NCBI RefSeq assembly: GCF_016735585.2
Contig: NZ_JAERSE020000002.1
Span: 558,001 to 622,000 of the forward strand
DNA from: Chryseobacterium tagetis
GTDB taxonomy: Bacteria; Bacteroidota; Bacteroidia; Flavobacteriales; Weeksellaceae
Reading direction: 5' to 3'
DNA length: 64,000 bases
Under the pieces are notes generated by a model. The model did no database searches, had not been told where the DNA came from, and worked only from the letters and a program-made list of their open reading frames with translations. A program made the position numbers and the translations under genes. Positions 35,103-44,722 of the stretch are shown here, one piece after another; position 1 is the first letter of the stretch; every line of letters begins with the position of its first letter.

Positions 35103-37256
35103 ATGCCAAAAAAAAGAAAATATATAAGTCAAAAAAATGACCATAAACTCATGGAAATCGGAAGATTAATCTTACGTTTCATGAATGAAGATTCTACGAA
35201 GATCTATAATTACAAACAGATTTCGGATGGAATAGATTATAAAAATCCAAGACAAAGAGAGCTTGTCATTCAGGCTTTACATAAACTTCAGGCTTCCGAA
35301 AGAATTAAAGAAACTGAAAAAGGAAAATATATTATTAACCTGAATATAAAAGGGACATTAACCGGAATTATCGATTTCAATCAATCCGGAAATGCCTACG
35401 TGAAAGTTGAAGGATTGGAGGATGATATCTTTATCCATTCCAAAAACGTGAAAGATGCATTACAGGGCGACAAGGTTTTGATTGTAACTTATACTTACAA
35501 AGGAAAAAAACTGGAAGGCTCTGTACTGGAAGTATTGGAAAGAACAAGAACTGAATTTGTAGGAACTTTACAGGTAGTTCCTCATAAAGATTTCGGATTT
35601 GTGGTTTGCGATAAAAAATCGATCAATACAGATATTTTTATACCAAAAGGAAAATTCGGTGGTGCTGAAGACGGCGATAAAGTGATCGTAAAAATGACAG
35701 AATGGAAACCGGGAGATAAAAACCCTGAAGGTGAAATTATCCAGGTTTTAGGAGCTCCGGGAGAACATGAAACGGAGATCCACTCTATTCTTGCAGAATA
35801 TGGTTTGCCTTATGAATTCCCTGAAGAGGTTGAAAGAGATGCCGATAAAATTGACAGAAGCATCAATGATGAAGAAGTAGCAAAACGTTGGGATATGCGT
35901 GGAATTACAACGTTCACGATTGACCCGAAAGATGCAAAAGATTTTGATGATGCGTTGTCCATCAGAAAATTAGAAAACGGAAACTGGGAAATCGGAGTTC
36001 ATATTGCCGACGTATCTCATTATGTAGTTCCGGGAACGATTCTGGATGATGAAGCGTATCAAAGAGCAACGTCTGTATACTTGGTAGATCGTGTTGTACC
36101 GATGCTTCCGGAAGTGTTGAGTAACGATGTGTGCTCACTTCGTCCGCATGAAGACAAGTTTACCTTCTCTGCGGTTTTTGAATTAAATGATAGTGCAGAA
36201 ATCAAGAAACAGTGGTTTGGAAGAACCGTAATTCATTCTGACAGAAGATTTACCTATGAAGAAGCACAGGAAAGAATTGAAGGGAAAGACGGAGATTTTA
36301 AAGAAGAAATTCTTGTTTTAGATAAGCTGGCGAAAATTATGCGTCAGCAGAGAATTAAAAATGGGGCGATTACTTTTGACAGAAGTGAAGTTCGGTTTAA
36401 TTTGGATGAAAACAATGAACCAATTGGGGTTTACTTTAAAATAAGCAAAGATTCCAACCATTTAATTGAAGAATTCATGTTGTTGGCCAATAAAAAAGTA
36501 TCTGAATTTGTTTCCTTAAATAAAAAAGGAGATGTCACTCAGAATACCTTTATTTACAGAGTTCACGACGATCCAGATCCGGCAAAATTAGAATCTTTAA
36601 GAGATTTTGTTTCCACTTTCGGATATAAAATGGATCTTGCCAATACTAAAAAAGTCGCTGAATCCTTAAACAGATTATTACATGATGTAAAAGGGAAGGG
36701 CGAAGAAAATATGATCGAAACGTTAGCGATGCGAAGTATGAGCAAAGCGGTGTATTCTACAGAACCGATTGGTCATTACGGTCTTGGTTTTGATTATTAC
36801 AGTCACTTCACCTCTCCTATCCGTCGTTATCCGGATTTGATTGCCCATAGATTGCTTCAGCATTATCTGGATGGCGGAAAATCTCCAAACAGACCGGAGC
36901 TTGAAGAAAAAGCAAAACACTGCAGTTCTATGGAAAGATTGGCTGCTGATGCAGAAAGAGATTCCATCAAATTCATGCAGGTGAAATTCATGGAAAAACA
37001 TTTGGGAGAAACTTTCAATGGAGTAATTTCCGGTGTTGCAGAGTTCGGTTTCTGGGTAGAAATTCCTGAAAATGGCGCAGAAGGTTTAATTAAATTGAGA
37101 GATTTAGTAGATGATTCCTACATGTATGATGCAAAAACTCACGCAGTATACGGAATGAAACACGGTAAAAAATATCAGTTAGGAGATAATGTTCAGATAA
37201 AAGTGGTGAAAGCAAACTTAATTCAAAAGCAGTTGGACTTTAAGATTGTTGAATAA
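35103..37256 (+). CDS. rnr: Ribonuclease R
   Basis: A 717-residue 3'-5' exoribonuclease that degrades structured RNA. An N-terminal winged-helix-like region is followed by cold-shock domains (about 80-230), the RNB catalytic domain (about 255-585, with the metal-site FTIDPKDAKDFDDAL and the SHFTSPIRRYPDLIAHR motif) and an S1 domain at the C-terminus (GVISGVAEFGFWVEIPENGAEGLIKL). All expected domains are present. It has its own unit. Confidence 0.95.
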   Translation: MPKKRKYISQKNDHKLMEIGRLILRFMNEDSTKIYNYKQISDGIDYKNPRQRELVIQALHKLQASERIKETEKGKYIINLNIKGTLTGIIDFNQSGNAYVKVEGLEDDIFIHSKNVKDALQGDKVLIVTYTYKGKKLEGSVLEVLERTRTEFVGTLQVVPHKDFGFVVCDKKSINTDIFIPKGKFGGAEDGDKVIVKMTEWKPGDKNPEGEIIQVLGAPGEHETEIHSILAEYGLPYEFPEEVERDADKIDRSINDEEVAKRWDMRGITTFTIDPKDAKDFDDALSIRKLENGNWEIGVHIADVSHYVVPGTILDDEAYQRATSVYLVDRVVPMLPEVLSNDVCSLRPHEDKFTFSAVFELNDSAEIKKQWFGRTVIHSDRRFTYEEAQERIEGKDGDFKEEILVLDKLAKIMRQQRIKNGAITFDRSEVRFNLDENNEPIGVYFKISKDSNHLIEEFMLLANKKVSEFVSLNKKGDVTQNTFIYRVHDDPDPAKLESLRDFVSTFGYKMDLANTKKVAESLNRLLHDVKGKGEENMIETLAMRSMSKAVYSTEPIGHYGLGFDYYSHFTSPIRRYPDLIAHRLLQHYLDGGKSPNRPELEEKAKHCSSMERLAADAERDSIKFMQVKFMEKHLGETFNGVISGVAEFGFWVEIPENGAEGLIKLRDLVDDSYMYDAKTHAVYGMKHGKKYQLGDNVQIKVVKANLIQKQLDFKIVE

Positions 37257-37271
37257 TTAAATCATAAAGTT

Positions 37272-37279
37272 TAAATTTG
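37272..37279 (+). promoter_or_regulatory. -7 promoter element of the LysE-family gene
   Basis: TAAATTTG fits TAnnTTTG and lies about 48 bases before the start codon at 37327. Confidence 0.4.
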
Positions 37280-37326
37280 TATAAAATGAAATGGCAATGT
37301 AAGTTTCCATTTTAAAAAAATACTGA

Positions 37327-38013
37327 ATGTTTGAACTTATATTATCTGCTGTTGTATTAGGATTCATGTTGAGTCTGGTTTTTATAGGACCTATTTTTTT
37401 CCTTTTAATAGAAACCAGTTTTTCCAGAGGTCCGAAACATGCTCTGGCTTTGGATTTAGGAGTTATCTCTGCAGACCTGTTGTGTATTTTAGCAGCTTAT
37501 TATGCGAGTGCAGATATTGTAACTTTAATTGATAAACATCCCGGTTTTTACAGAATTACATCCATTCTTATCTTTGTATATGGAATTGTAATGATGGTCA
37601 CGAAAACCAAAATGCATATGCCCGGTGAAGAAAAAATCATTAATCAAAATTATTTCAAGACTTTTATTAATGGTTTTTTCTTCAATCTTTTAAATGTAGG
37701 AGTAATCCTTTTTTGGCTGGTAACGGTGATTTCGGTGAGAAATCAATATCCGGATACCGGCAATTTTATTTTATACATCGGGATTGTGATCGGTACTTAC
37801 CTGTTCATAGACCTTATCAAAATATTTTTAGCTAAACAATTCCATGATAAACTGACCCAGAAACTGGCAAATAAAATCAGAAGAATTGTAGGCGTAATCC
37901 TTATTGTATTCAGTTTCTTTATCTTTTTACAGAGTTTCAAAATGTTCAATCAGTTTGATAAACGCTTAGAAGAAGCAGAGAAGACTGAAGTAAAATATCA
38001 AAAAGCCAAATGA
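37327..38013 (+). CDS. LysE-family translocator
   Basis: A 228-residue membrane protein of the LysE/RhtB exporter family, with about six helices. The first helix carries the typical GFMLSLVFIGPIFFLLIETSF pattern, followed by GPKHALALDLGVISADLL. Members export amino acids or small metabolites; the substrate is unknown. Its stop overlaps the start of the LD-carboxypeptidase gene by four bases (ATGA), so the two are coupled, and an export or recycling link to cell-wall amino acids is conceivable. Confidence 0.88.
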   Translation: MFELILSAVVLGFMLSLVFIGPIFFLLIETSFSRGPKHALALDLGVISADLLCILAAYYASADIVTLIDKHPGFYRITSILIFVYGIVMMVTKTKMHMPGEEKIINQNYFKTFINGFFFNLLNVGVILFWLVTVISVRNQYPDTGNFILYIGIVIGTYLFIDLIKIFLAKQFHDKLTQKLANKIRRIVGVILIVFSFFIFLQSFKMFNQFDKRLEEAEKTEVKYQKAK

Positions 38014-38939
38014 CAAAAATAATCTTTCCAAAACCCCTTTCAAAAGGTGATAAAATAGCTGTAATTTCTCCTGCAGGAGCTGTAGAAGCTTCTCAGTTGG
38101 AACAAGGAATTGAAATGATTAAAAGTAAAGGATATGAACCTGTTTTGGGGGAACATCTTTATACCAAATTTTCAAACGGATATAATTACGCCGGAACGGA
38201 ACAGGAAAGAACAAAAGATATCAACTGGGCTTTAAATAATACTGAAATAAGTGCAATCTGGGCTTCAAGAGGAGGATATGGATGTCAGCATCTTATTCAG
38301 GATTTAGATCTTAAAAACTTTACGAAAAATCCGAAATGGTATATCGGATATTCTGATAATACAGTAATCCAAAGTTATTTATTGAAGAAAGGATTTGCTT
38401 CCATTCATGGGCAAACTATTAAAACATCGAGTTTTGGAGTGACTGAAGAAAGCTATGAACTGATTTTTGATATTTTAAAAGGAAAAACTCCAAAATATAG
38501 TCTTAAATCGCATCAATTTAATAAGGAAGGAACTACTGAGGGAGAATTAGTTGGAGGAAATTTAGCCCTGATTTACGCTCTTTTAGGAACCAAATATTCT
38601 TTTGACTTTAAAGATAAAATTTTATTCATTGAAGATATCGGAGAAAACTTCTATGCACTTGACAGAATGATCATGAGTCTTGAGCTCGCTGGAGTATTTA
38701 ATCAAATTTCAGGATTGATTGTGGGAGGAATGACCAATATGGGTGATGAAAAGGAGAATAAACAATATGAAGAAAGCTTTGATGAATTTGCGTATCAATT
38801 AATCTCTGAAAGAATTTCAAAGTATGATTTTCCGGTAGTTTTTGGCTTTCCAAACGGTCATATCAAGGACAATCGTCCTTTGATTATCGGAAGTAATCTC
38901 CAAATGAAAGTTGCAGATAAGGTAAAGATTGAGTTTTAA
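38010..38939 (+). CDS. Muramoyltetrapeptide LD-carboxypeptidase (S66 family)
   Basis: A 309-residue serine peptidase of the LdcA type that removes the terminal D-Ala from murein tetrapeptides during recycling. The predicted triad is Ser115 in IGYSDNT, Glu208 in FIEDIGE and His284 in FPNGHIKDN; the serine number matches the characterised Pseudomonas LdcA. There is no signal peptide, which suits a cytoplasmic recycling enzyme. It is coupled to the LysE-type exporter upstream. Confidence 0.92.
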   Translation: MTKIIFPKPLSKGDKIAVISPAGAVEASQLEQGIEMIKSKGYEPVLGEHLYTKFSNGYNYAGTEQERTKDINWALNNTEISAIWASRGGYGCQHLIQDLDLKNFTKNPKWYIGYSDNTVIQSYLLKKGFASIHGQTIKTSSFGVTEESYELIFDILKGKTPKYSLKSHQFNKEGTTEGELVGGNLALIYALLGTKYSFDFKDKILFIEDIGENFYALDRMIMSLELAGVFNQISGLIVGGMTNMGDEKENKQYEESFDEFAYQLISERISKYDFPVVFGFPNGHIKDNRPLIIGSNLQMKVADKVKIEF

Positions 38940-38960
38940 TAACCTTTTAAATTATCAAAT

Positions 38961-39332
38961 ATGGCAACTCACAACGATCTTGGAAAAAAAGCGGAAGATT
39001 TAGCAGTTGAATATTTACAGAAAAACAGCTATAAAATTTTAGTGAGAAACTTTCGTTTTCAAAAAGCTGAGATCGATATTATTGCAGAAAAAGATAATCT
39101 GATTGTTGTTGTGGAAGTGAAAGCCCGTTCAACGGATGCTTTTATGTTACCTCAAGAAGCAGTAACTAAGACCAAAATAAAATTGATCGTTTCCGCAGCG
39201 AATCGTTATCTGGAAGAATTTAAAAAAAATCAGGAAGTGAGATTTGATATTATTGCTGTTCTTCCCGATGAAAAAAGGAATTTGACTATAGAACATATTG
39301 AAAATGCTTTTGAAGCATTCGATGCTAACTAA
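38961..39332 (+). CDS. YraN family protein (UPF0102)
   Basis: A 123-residue protein of the YraN family with a restriction-endonuclease-like fold. It has the typical GKKAEDLAVEYLQ start, AEIDIIAEKDNLIVVVEVKAR with the nuclease-like E-x-K, and FDIIAVLP. The cellular role is not settled. It follows the carboxypeptidase gene by 21 bases. Confidence 0.92.
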   Translation: MATHNDLGKKAEDLAVEYLQKNSYKILVRNFRFQKAEIDIIAEKDNLIVVVEVKARSTDAFMLPQEAVTKTKIKLIVSAANRYLEEFKKNQEVRFDIIAVLPDEKRNLTIEHIENAFEAFDAN

Positions 39333-39385
39333 AAATATAAAGGGGAAAAATTTTTACCATCTATAACTATACATTTTACAATAAA

Positions 39386-40135
39386 ATGAAAACAATATTA
39401 GTGACCGGAGCAACTTCCGGAATAGGAAAATCTACAGCAGAACTGCTTGCTAAACAGGGAAAAAGAATTATCATTTGTGGAAGAAGATCTGACGTATTAG
39501 AATCAGTAAAAACTGAATTATCGGAATTCACCGAAATATTTAGTTTAAAATTTGATATAAGAAATTTAGAAGAAGTCGAAACGGCGATCAATTCACTTCC
39601 TGCAGCATGGAAAAATATTGATGTTTTGATTAATAATGCCGGAAATGCCCATGGTTTAGATCCTCTTTCAGCAGGAAAAACAGATGACTGGGATTCAATG
39701 ATCGATGGAAATGTGAAAGGACTTTTATATGTTTCTAAAATGATTATTCCGGGAATGAAAGAAAGAAATTCAGGACATATAGTAAATATCAGTTCTGTTG
39801 CAGCAAGGCAAACGTATGCTAATGGAGTTGTGTATTGTGCCACTAAAAAAGCGGTTGATGTAATTTCTGAAGGAATGAGAATTGAATTAACGGAATTCGG
39901 AATTAAAGTAACCAATATTCAACCCGGAGCTGTAGAAACTGATTTTTCTATGGTAAGATTTAAAGGAGACAGCGATAAAGCAGCAACGGTATATGCAGGA
40001 TATGAACCTTTAAAAGCCGAAGATATTGCCGATTCCATTGCGTATTGTGTAAATGCCCCGAAACATGTTTGTATTTCGGATATGACAATCTACCCGACCG
40101 CTCAGGCAGAACCGAGAACGATTTACAGAAAATAG
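39386..40135 (+). CDS. SDR-family NAD(P)-dependent oxidoreductase
   Basis: A 249-residue classical short-chain dehydrogenase. It has the cofactor motif TGATSGIGKSTA, NNAG, and the catalytic Ser in NISSVAARQ with Tyr and Lys in YCATKKA. The sequence GRRSDVLE after the Rossmann loop suggests NADP preference. It resembles YdfG-type 3-hydroxy acid / serine dehydrogenases; the substrate is not certain. Confidence 0.9.
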   Translation: MKTILVTGATSGIGKSTAELLAKQGKRIIICGRRSDVLESVKTELSEFTEIFSLKFDIRNLEEVETAINSLPAAWKNIDVLINNAGNAHGLDPLSAGKTDDWDSMIDGNVKGLLYVSKMIIPGMKERNSGHIVNISSVAARQTYANGVVYCATKKAVDVISEGMRIELTEFGIKVTNIQPGAVETDFSMVRFKGDSDKAATVYAGYEPLKAEDIADSIAYCVNAPKHVCISDMTIYPTAQAEPRTIYRK

Positions 40136-40151
40136 TCTCAAAATAATGGTT

Positions 40152-40159
40152 TAAATTTG
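40152..40159 (+). promoter_or_regulatory. -7 promoter element of tsaB
   Basis: TAAATTTG fits TAnnTTTG, about 53 bases before the tsaB start. Confidence 0.4.
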
Positions 40160-40212
40160 CAGAAATATTTAGCATTTTTGATTGCTAAGTCATTAAATTA
40201 TATATTGAGAAA

Positions 40213-40899
40213 ATGAAAATTTTATATCTAGAAACTTCTTCAAAGAACTGTTCGGTGGCGATCTCAGATAATGAAAAACTTTTGTGCCTTACAGAGGAGG
40301 TTTCCGATAATTATAAACAGTCTGAAAGTCTTCACACATTTGTTGAATGGGCTTTGGAAGGAGCCGGAATTTCAATGAAAGATATTGAAGCGGTTTCTTT
40401 AGGAAAAGGTCCGGGTTCTTATACTGGATTAAGAATTGGTGCTTCTTCAGCAAAAGGCTTTTGCTATGGATTGAAAATTCCATTGGTTGCGGTTAACTCT
40501 TTAGAAAGCATGATAGAGCCTTTTTTAGACAAAAACTATGACTTTGTGATCCCTTTGATCGATGCAAGACGAATGGAGGTTTATACAGCCGTTTATGATG
40601 GAAAAACAGGTAAAGAGATTTCTGAAACGGAAGCCAAAATTTTAGATGAGCATTCTTTTGAAGAATTTAAAGACAAAAAAATAGTATTTGTAGGAGACGG
40701 ATCTAAAAAAGCAAAGGAAATTTTACAGCTTCCCAATGCTGATTATCATGAAGACATCTACCCTTCTGCTCAGTATTTAATTAAAAAAAGCCTTGAAAAA
40801 ATAGAAAGAAAAGAGTTTGAAGATATAGCTTACTTTGAACCTTTTTACCTTAAAGATTTTCATGGAGTAAAGAAAAAGAAATCGGAAGATTCTATATAA
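40213..40899 (+). CDS. tsaB: tRNA threonylcarbamoyladenosine biosynthesis protein TsaB
   Basis: A 228-residue ASKHA-fold protein that partners TsaD and TsaE in making t6A37 of tRNA. It has the N-terminal LYLETSSKNCSVAI, the central VSLGKGPGSYTGLRIGASSAKGFCYG and PLIDARRMEVY, all typical of TsaB. The gene ends at a bidirectional terminator shared with sprE. Confidence 0.93.
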   Translation: MKILYLETSSKNCSVAISDNEKLLCLTEEVSDNYKQSESLHTFVEWALEGAGISMKDIEAVSLGKGPGSYTGLRIGASSAKGFCYGLKIPLVAVNSLESMIEPFLDKNYDFVIPLIDARRMEVYTAVYDGKTGKEISETEAKILDEHSFEEFKDKKIVFVGDGSKKAKEILQLPNADYHEDIYPSAQYLIKKSLEKIERKEFEDIAYFEPFYLKDFHGVKKKKSEDSI

Positions 40900-40918
40900 C
40901 AGAACAAGCAGATTATGC

Positions 40919-40955
40919 ATAAAAAAGCGAAGAAATTACTCTTCGCTTTTTTATT
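40919..40955. terminator. Bidirectional terminator between tsaB and sprE
   Basis: A 12-bp stem (AAAAAGCGAAGA / TCTTCGCTTTTT) with loop AATTAC, A-rich before and T-rich after. Confidence 0.85.
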
Positions 40956-43493
40956 TTATTGAGGTTTCGCAGGAACTGGATTTGCGTTTGGAACCTGCAT
41001 TCCCGGAGGATTATTGTTCGGTTTCTTTGGCGGTTTGTTGCTGTTGCTTTCATTTAATGTTCCTATTTGTTGAGGAGCATTGTTTGGTTGCTGAGGAGCA
41101 ACATTATTATTCATTTTATTTTGGGGAACCGTATTCCCTTTATTATCTGTAGGCTGAAACTTGACATCACTTTTTAAGTAATTAAGCATTTCCTTTGCTT
41201 TTATCCCTTCAGGCGTTTTGGTATAGTTTAAGGCAATTTGTTCCAGCTGGAGAATCATCACCTCTTTCCCATTCGCTTTTCCTGAATTAAAGGCATTTAA
41301 AAGATAAAGCTTGGGAACTAAGGCATCTTTCGGATATTGCTGGATAGCCTGATCTAAAATGGCCTTACTTTCTGTAAATTTTTCGGCTTCATATAATGCA
41401 TAAGCCTGTTTATAAGTATTTTCTACATCTTCAGATGATTTTACGAAAGTATTGCTCTTCGGATTTCTTACGAATTCAGCATAAGAAGTATATGGATAAT
41501 CTTTCAAAAGGATTTGTTTTGCTCTTTCGGCTACCTGCGGATTTTTCTCATAATTCATGGCGAAAATTTCGTACAGGGCTTGAAGCATTACTTTTTCTTC
41601 AGGTTTTACATCTATCAGATCATACAATGTTTTTGTCGCCAAAGGGGTATTGGTGAAATAGTTCTGATACATGATTCCCAATCCCAGAGAAGCTGTGTCT
41701 CTATCCTTTTTTAACTGGCTTATATCACTTGGAATCTGCTCAATATAATAAGCGGTTTCAAAACGTCTTGGATTAGGGACAGAAGTCGTTCCCAACGCTT
41801 CATTTTTCATATCTTCAAGAGTCGCCATTTTCTTGGAATAACGCCAGTTGTCGGCAAGAGATCTGTCTCCCCAGGTTTGTCTAAACGAAGATGTTCCTTT
41901 GCTTACAGTTCCTGTATTGGAAAAATAAAAACCTTTGGTGGCAACACCGAAATCTTCAAAAGAATTGGAACTGTTGGCGAAAATAGAAGTAGAATTGTAA
42001 TCTCCCGTATCAAAACCTTTATTTCTTTCTGCACGTCTTCTTTCCAGTTCTTCTTTCTCTTCTTTTGCCTTGATCTTAGCAATATACTTAGTGAAAAAAT
42101 CAGTTTTTTGCTCAGGGCTCATTTTAGCTAAAGAAATAATACTGTCATTTTTCTTGATCAGATAGTAGTTTTTAGAGATTTTCTTGATATAAGATGATTG
42201 ATCCTGCAAAAGAATTTTAGAAGGCTGATAAGTCATTACAGCAAGTGCAGAATCATAATAAATTCCCGCACCAATATAATCGTTTTTGTCTAAATACCCC
42301 TTTCCTATCTCATAATAAGTCAAGCCACGAAGTTGTTGATCTGATACTTTTTCTTTCAAAGATTTTCTGAAAAACTGCTGAGCTTCATCTGTTTTTCCTG
42401 CTTTGTTGGCCATTAAACCTAAAGCATAGTAAAACTCATTTTTTCGGGAACCGTAAGTTCCTTTTTTACTGATATTTTCAAGATATTTTCTTGCACCGCT
42501 ATAATCTCCTTTCCCATTGAAAGTTTTTGCGACTGCGATCTGGGACTTTACTTCAAATTCAAAATCATTGGCATATTTATAAGCGGCTAAAAAGCTTTCT
42601 CTGGCTTTTTCATTCTGTCCGAGATTTTCTAAAACCTGCCCTCTCAAATAAGCAATTCTGCTCTTTAGTTTTCTGTTGGTATTTACTTCATAAGCAAGGT
42701 CTAGTTCTGTAATTGCTTCTTCCTTTCTTCCGGCATCAAGCAAAGATTCTGCATGGAAGATGGTCAGAAGTTTTTTATAATCTTTATTGATTTTCTCATC
42801 CTTAAGTCTGGCAAAAATCTCATGAGCTTTATTATAATTTTTCATTTGAGAATAAGCCAGCCCCTGATAAATATAAGCCAGAGGAATTCTCTTATCCCCT
42901 TTCATATTAGAAAAAACATAGTTTAAAGCATCCAATGCTTCAAGCGGTTTATTCTGATAAATTCGGGACTGTGCAAGAATCATATAAGCATCAAAAATGG
43001 TTTTGTTCTTTTCCTCACCATTTTTAATTACCGAATATTTTTTAATTGCTTTTAAAGCTTTTGCCTCAGAAATCTGTAATGCAGTAGCTCCTTTTGGAAT
43101 AGCCTGATTAGGATCTTGTGGATTTCCAGGTATTCCGGACATTCCCGGAGCTCCCTGAGGTTGGTTAGGAGCCGTTCTCCCACCTTCTCCTCTATTATTT
43201 ACTCCTCCCATCTTCATGGAATTTTCAGCAAAAGCAGCAGATTGCCCCAAATCACTTCCCAAAGGCTGATCTTCATAGGTAAGAATAGGAATATAAGGAG
43301 CATAAAAATTATCTTTATACGCCTTGTCACGGGTCTCAAACTCTGTATTTAATGCATCTTTAGCATTAAAAAGAGTATTGTAATATGTGGAAAAACCTTT
43401 TAAAAATTTAGATCGTTGTTCCGGCTTCTTGACTTTCATTCCGCAAGAAATTAGGATACAGGATGTTAAAAGGAATAAAATTTTCTTTTTCAT
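40956..43493 (-). CDS. sprE: SprE/PorW-type TPR lipoprotein of the type IX secretion system
   Basis: An 845-residue lipoprotein, with lipobox ILISC and Cys17. The sequence FSTYYNTLFNAKDALNTEFETRDKAYKDNFYAPYIPI after the lipobox, followed by many TPR-like helical repeats, matches the SprE/PorW group, which is needed for type IX secretion and gliding in flavobacteria. A Gly/Pro/Gln-rich insert lies at about 95-130, and the last 60 residues are low-complexity Asn/Pro/Gln. It is the only T9SS gene in this window and is transcribed alone. The symbol rests on family resemblance and length. Confidence 0.78.
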   Translation of the reverse strand: MKKKILFLLTSCILISCGMKVKKPEQRSKFLKGFSTYYNTLFNAKDALNTEFETRDKAYKDNFYAPYIPILTYEDQPLGSDLGQSAAFAENSMKMGGVNNRGEGGRTAPNQPQGAPGMSGIPGNPQDPNQAIPKGATALQISEAKALKAIKKYSVIKNGEEKNKTIFDAYMILAQSRIYQNKPLEALDALNYVFSNMKGDKRIPLAYIYQGLAYSQMKNYNKAHEIFARLKDEKINKDYKKLLTIFHAESLLDAGRKEEAITELDLAYEVNTNRKLKSRIAYLRGQVLENLGQNEKARESFLAAYKYANDFEFEVKSQIAVAKTFNGKGDYSGARKYLENISKKGTYGSRKNEFYYALGLMANKAGKTDEAQQFFRKSLKEKVSDQQLRGLTYYEIGKGYLDKNDYIGAGIYYDSALAVMTYQPSKILLQDQSSYIKKISKNYYLIKKNDSIISLAKMSPEQKTDFFTKYIAKIKAKEEKEELERRRAERNKGFDTGDYNSTSIFANSSNSFEDFGVATKGFYFSNTGTVSKGTSSFRQTWGDRSLADNWRYSKKMATLEDMKNEALGTTSVPNPRRFETAYYIEQIPSDISQLKKDRDTASLGLGIMYQNYFTNTPLATKTLYDLIDVKPEEKVMLQALYEIFAMNYEKNPQVAERAKQILLKDYPYTSYAEFVRNPKSNTFVKSSEDVENTYKQAYALYEAEKFTESKAILDQAIQQYPKDALVPKLYLLNAFNSGKANGKEVMILQLEQIALNYTKTPEGIKAKEMLNYLKSDVKFQPTDNKGNTVPQNKMNNNVAPQQPNNAPQQIGTLNESNSNKPPKKPNNNPPGMQVPNANPVPAKPQ

Positions 43494-43579
43494 TATTCAA
43501 TATAACTCGCTAATCTGCATTTTATTATCAGCAGATTCGATGATTTTGTAAAAATAATAAAATTTTATATTGAAACTCT

Positions 43580-44134
43580 TTATATTTCTTTCAAAATTTT
43601 GTAAACCAAATGAGTAGGAAGTCCCATAATAGTATAAAAACTACCATGTATTTTTCTAATTTTAGCCATTCCAAGCCATTCCTGGATTCCGTAGCTTCCT
43701 GCTTTATCGAAAGGTTTATAGTTTTTAATATAATATTCTATTTCATCAGTTTTTAATTCTTCAAATTCAACATCAGCAACATCAGTTTCTGTAATTGTTT
43801 TATCTAAAGTTTTTATGGTAATTCCGGTATAAACCTGATGTGTTTTTCCGGAAAGTAACTGCAGCATTTTTCTGGCATCCTCTTCATCTTGTGGTTTTCC
43901 AAGGAATTGATTATCAATGGCTACAACCGTATCTGCAGTCAATAAAATTTCATTTTCTTCCAGTTTCCGGAACGCACTTGCCTTTAATTCAGAGAGATAA
44001 CCTGCTGCCTCTCCTACTTTTATATGCTCAGGAACAATTTCTTCACAATCAATTTTTACCACTTCAAAATCGAAGCCTAAACTTGATAAGAGTTCTTTTC
44101 TTCTCGGAGATTGTGACGCTAATAATATCTTCAT
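43580..44134 (-). CDS. maf: Maf-family nucleoside triphosphate pyrophosphatase
   Basis: A 184-residue Maf protein, a house-cleaning enzyme that hydrolyses dTTP/UTP or modified nucleotides. It has LASQSPRRKELL at the N-terminus, the catalytic Asp in LTADTVVAIDNQ, GKPQDEEDA and the closing YGIQEW region. The ATG at 44134 gives the conserved start MKILLASQSPRRKELL; an upstream TTG is rejected. It follows the KdsC-like gene by nine bases. Confidence 0.93.
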   Translation of the reverse strand: MKILLASQSPRRKELLSSLGFDFEVVKIDCEEIVPEHIKVGEAAGYLSELKASAFRKLEENEILLTADTVVAIDNQFLGKPQDEEDARKMLQLLSGKTHQVYTGITIKTLDKTITETDVADVEFEELKTDEIEYYIKNYKPFDKAGSYGIQEWLGMAKIRKIHGSFYTIMGLPTHLVYKILKEI

Positions 44135-44143
44135 TTTCTGCAA

Positions 44144-44662
44144 TTAAATAGATTGGGTATTATCATCGTGCCATTTTCCCTGAACTTTCATTACCTGCTC
44201 AATCACATCGCGTACTGCTCCACTCCCTCCTTTTATCGTAGAAATATAATCTGAAACGGCTTTTACTTCCGGAACTGCATTTTCAGGACAGGCTGCAATG
44301 GCAGAATTTTCCATCATATGAATATCCGGTAAATCATCTCCCATCGTTAGAATTTCCTCGTTCTTAAGATTATATCTCTTTTTAAAATCTTCAAAATCAA
44401 CCAATTTATTATGAGATTTTGGATAATAATCTTCTATTCCGAGATAATTGATTCTATGTTTTACCATATCGTCATTTCCTCCGGTAATAACTCCAATTAA
44501 ATAATTGTTTTTTAAAGCTTTAACGACTGCATATCCATCCAGAACATTCATTACTCTGGACATATTTCCTCCAGGCATCAGATAAACACTTCCGTCTGTG
44601 AAAACACCATCTACATCGAAAACAAATGCTTTAATATCTTTTAGTTTCTCTTTATAACTCAT
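44144..44662 (-). CDS. KdsC-like HAD phosphatase
   Basis: A 172-residue HAD enzyme of the KDO-8-phosphate phosphatase type. Motif I is FVFDVDGVFTDGSVYL, with both aspartates; motif II is GVITGG; the last motif is MGDDLPDIHMM. No cap domain is inserted, as expected for KdsC, which acts in lipopolysaccharide core synthesis. Its place next to maf and a DUF2520 gene is a common Bacteroidota order. Confidence 0.88.
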   Translation of the reverse strand: MSYKEKLKDIKAFVFDVDGVFTDGSVYLMPGGNMSRVMNVLDGYAVVKALKNNYLIGVITGGNDDMVKHRINYLGIEDYYPKSHNKLVDFEDFKKRYNLKNEEILTMGDDLPDIHMMENSAIAACPENAVPEVKAVSDYISTIKGGSGAVRDVIEQVMKVQGKWHDDNTQSI

Positions 44663-44722
44663 TTTATTTTAAGTTGTTGAGATGTTAATTTACCAACTTA
44701 GAATCTCAAGCGGTTAACATTT

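Noticed and set aside
39376..39915. 179-residue minus-strand open frame
   Set aside because: It lies opposite the SDR gene, whose cofactor and catalytic motifs are plain. The antisense frame has no recognisable feature.
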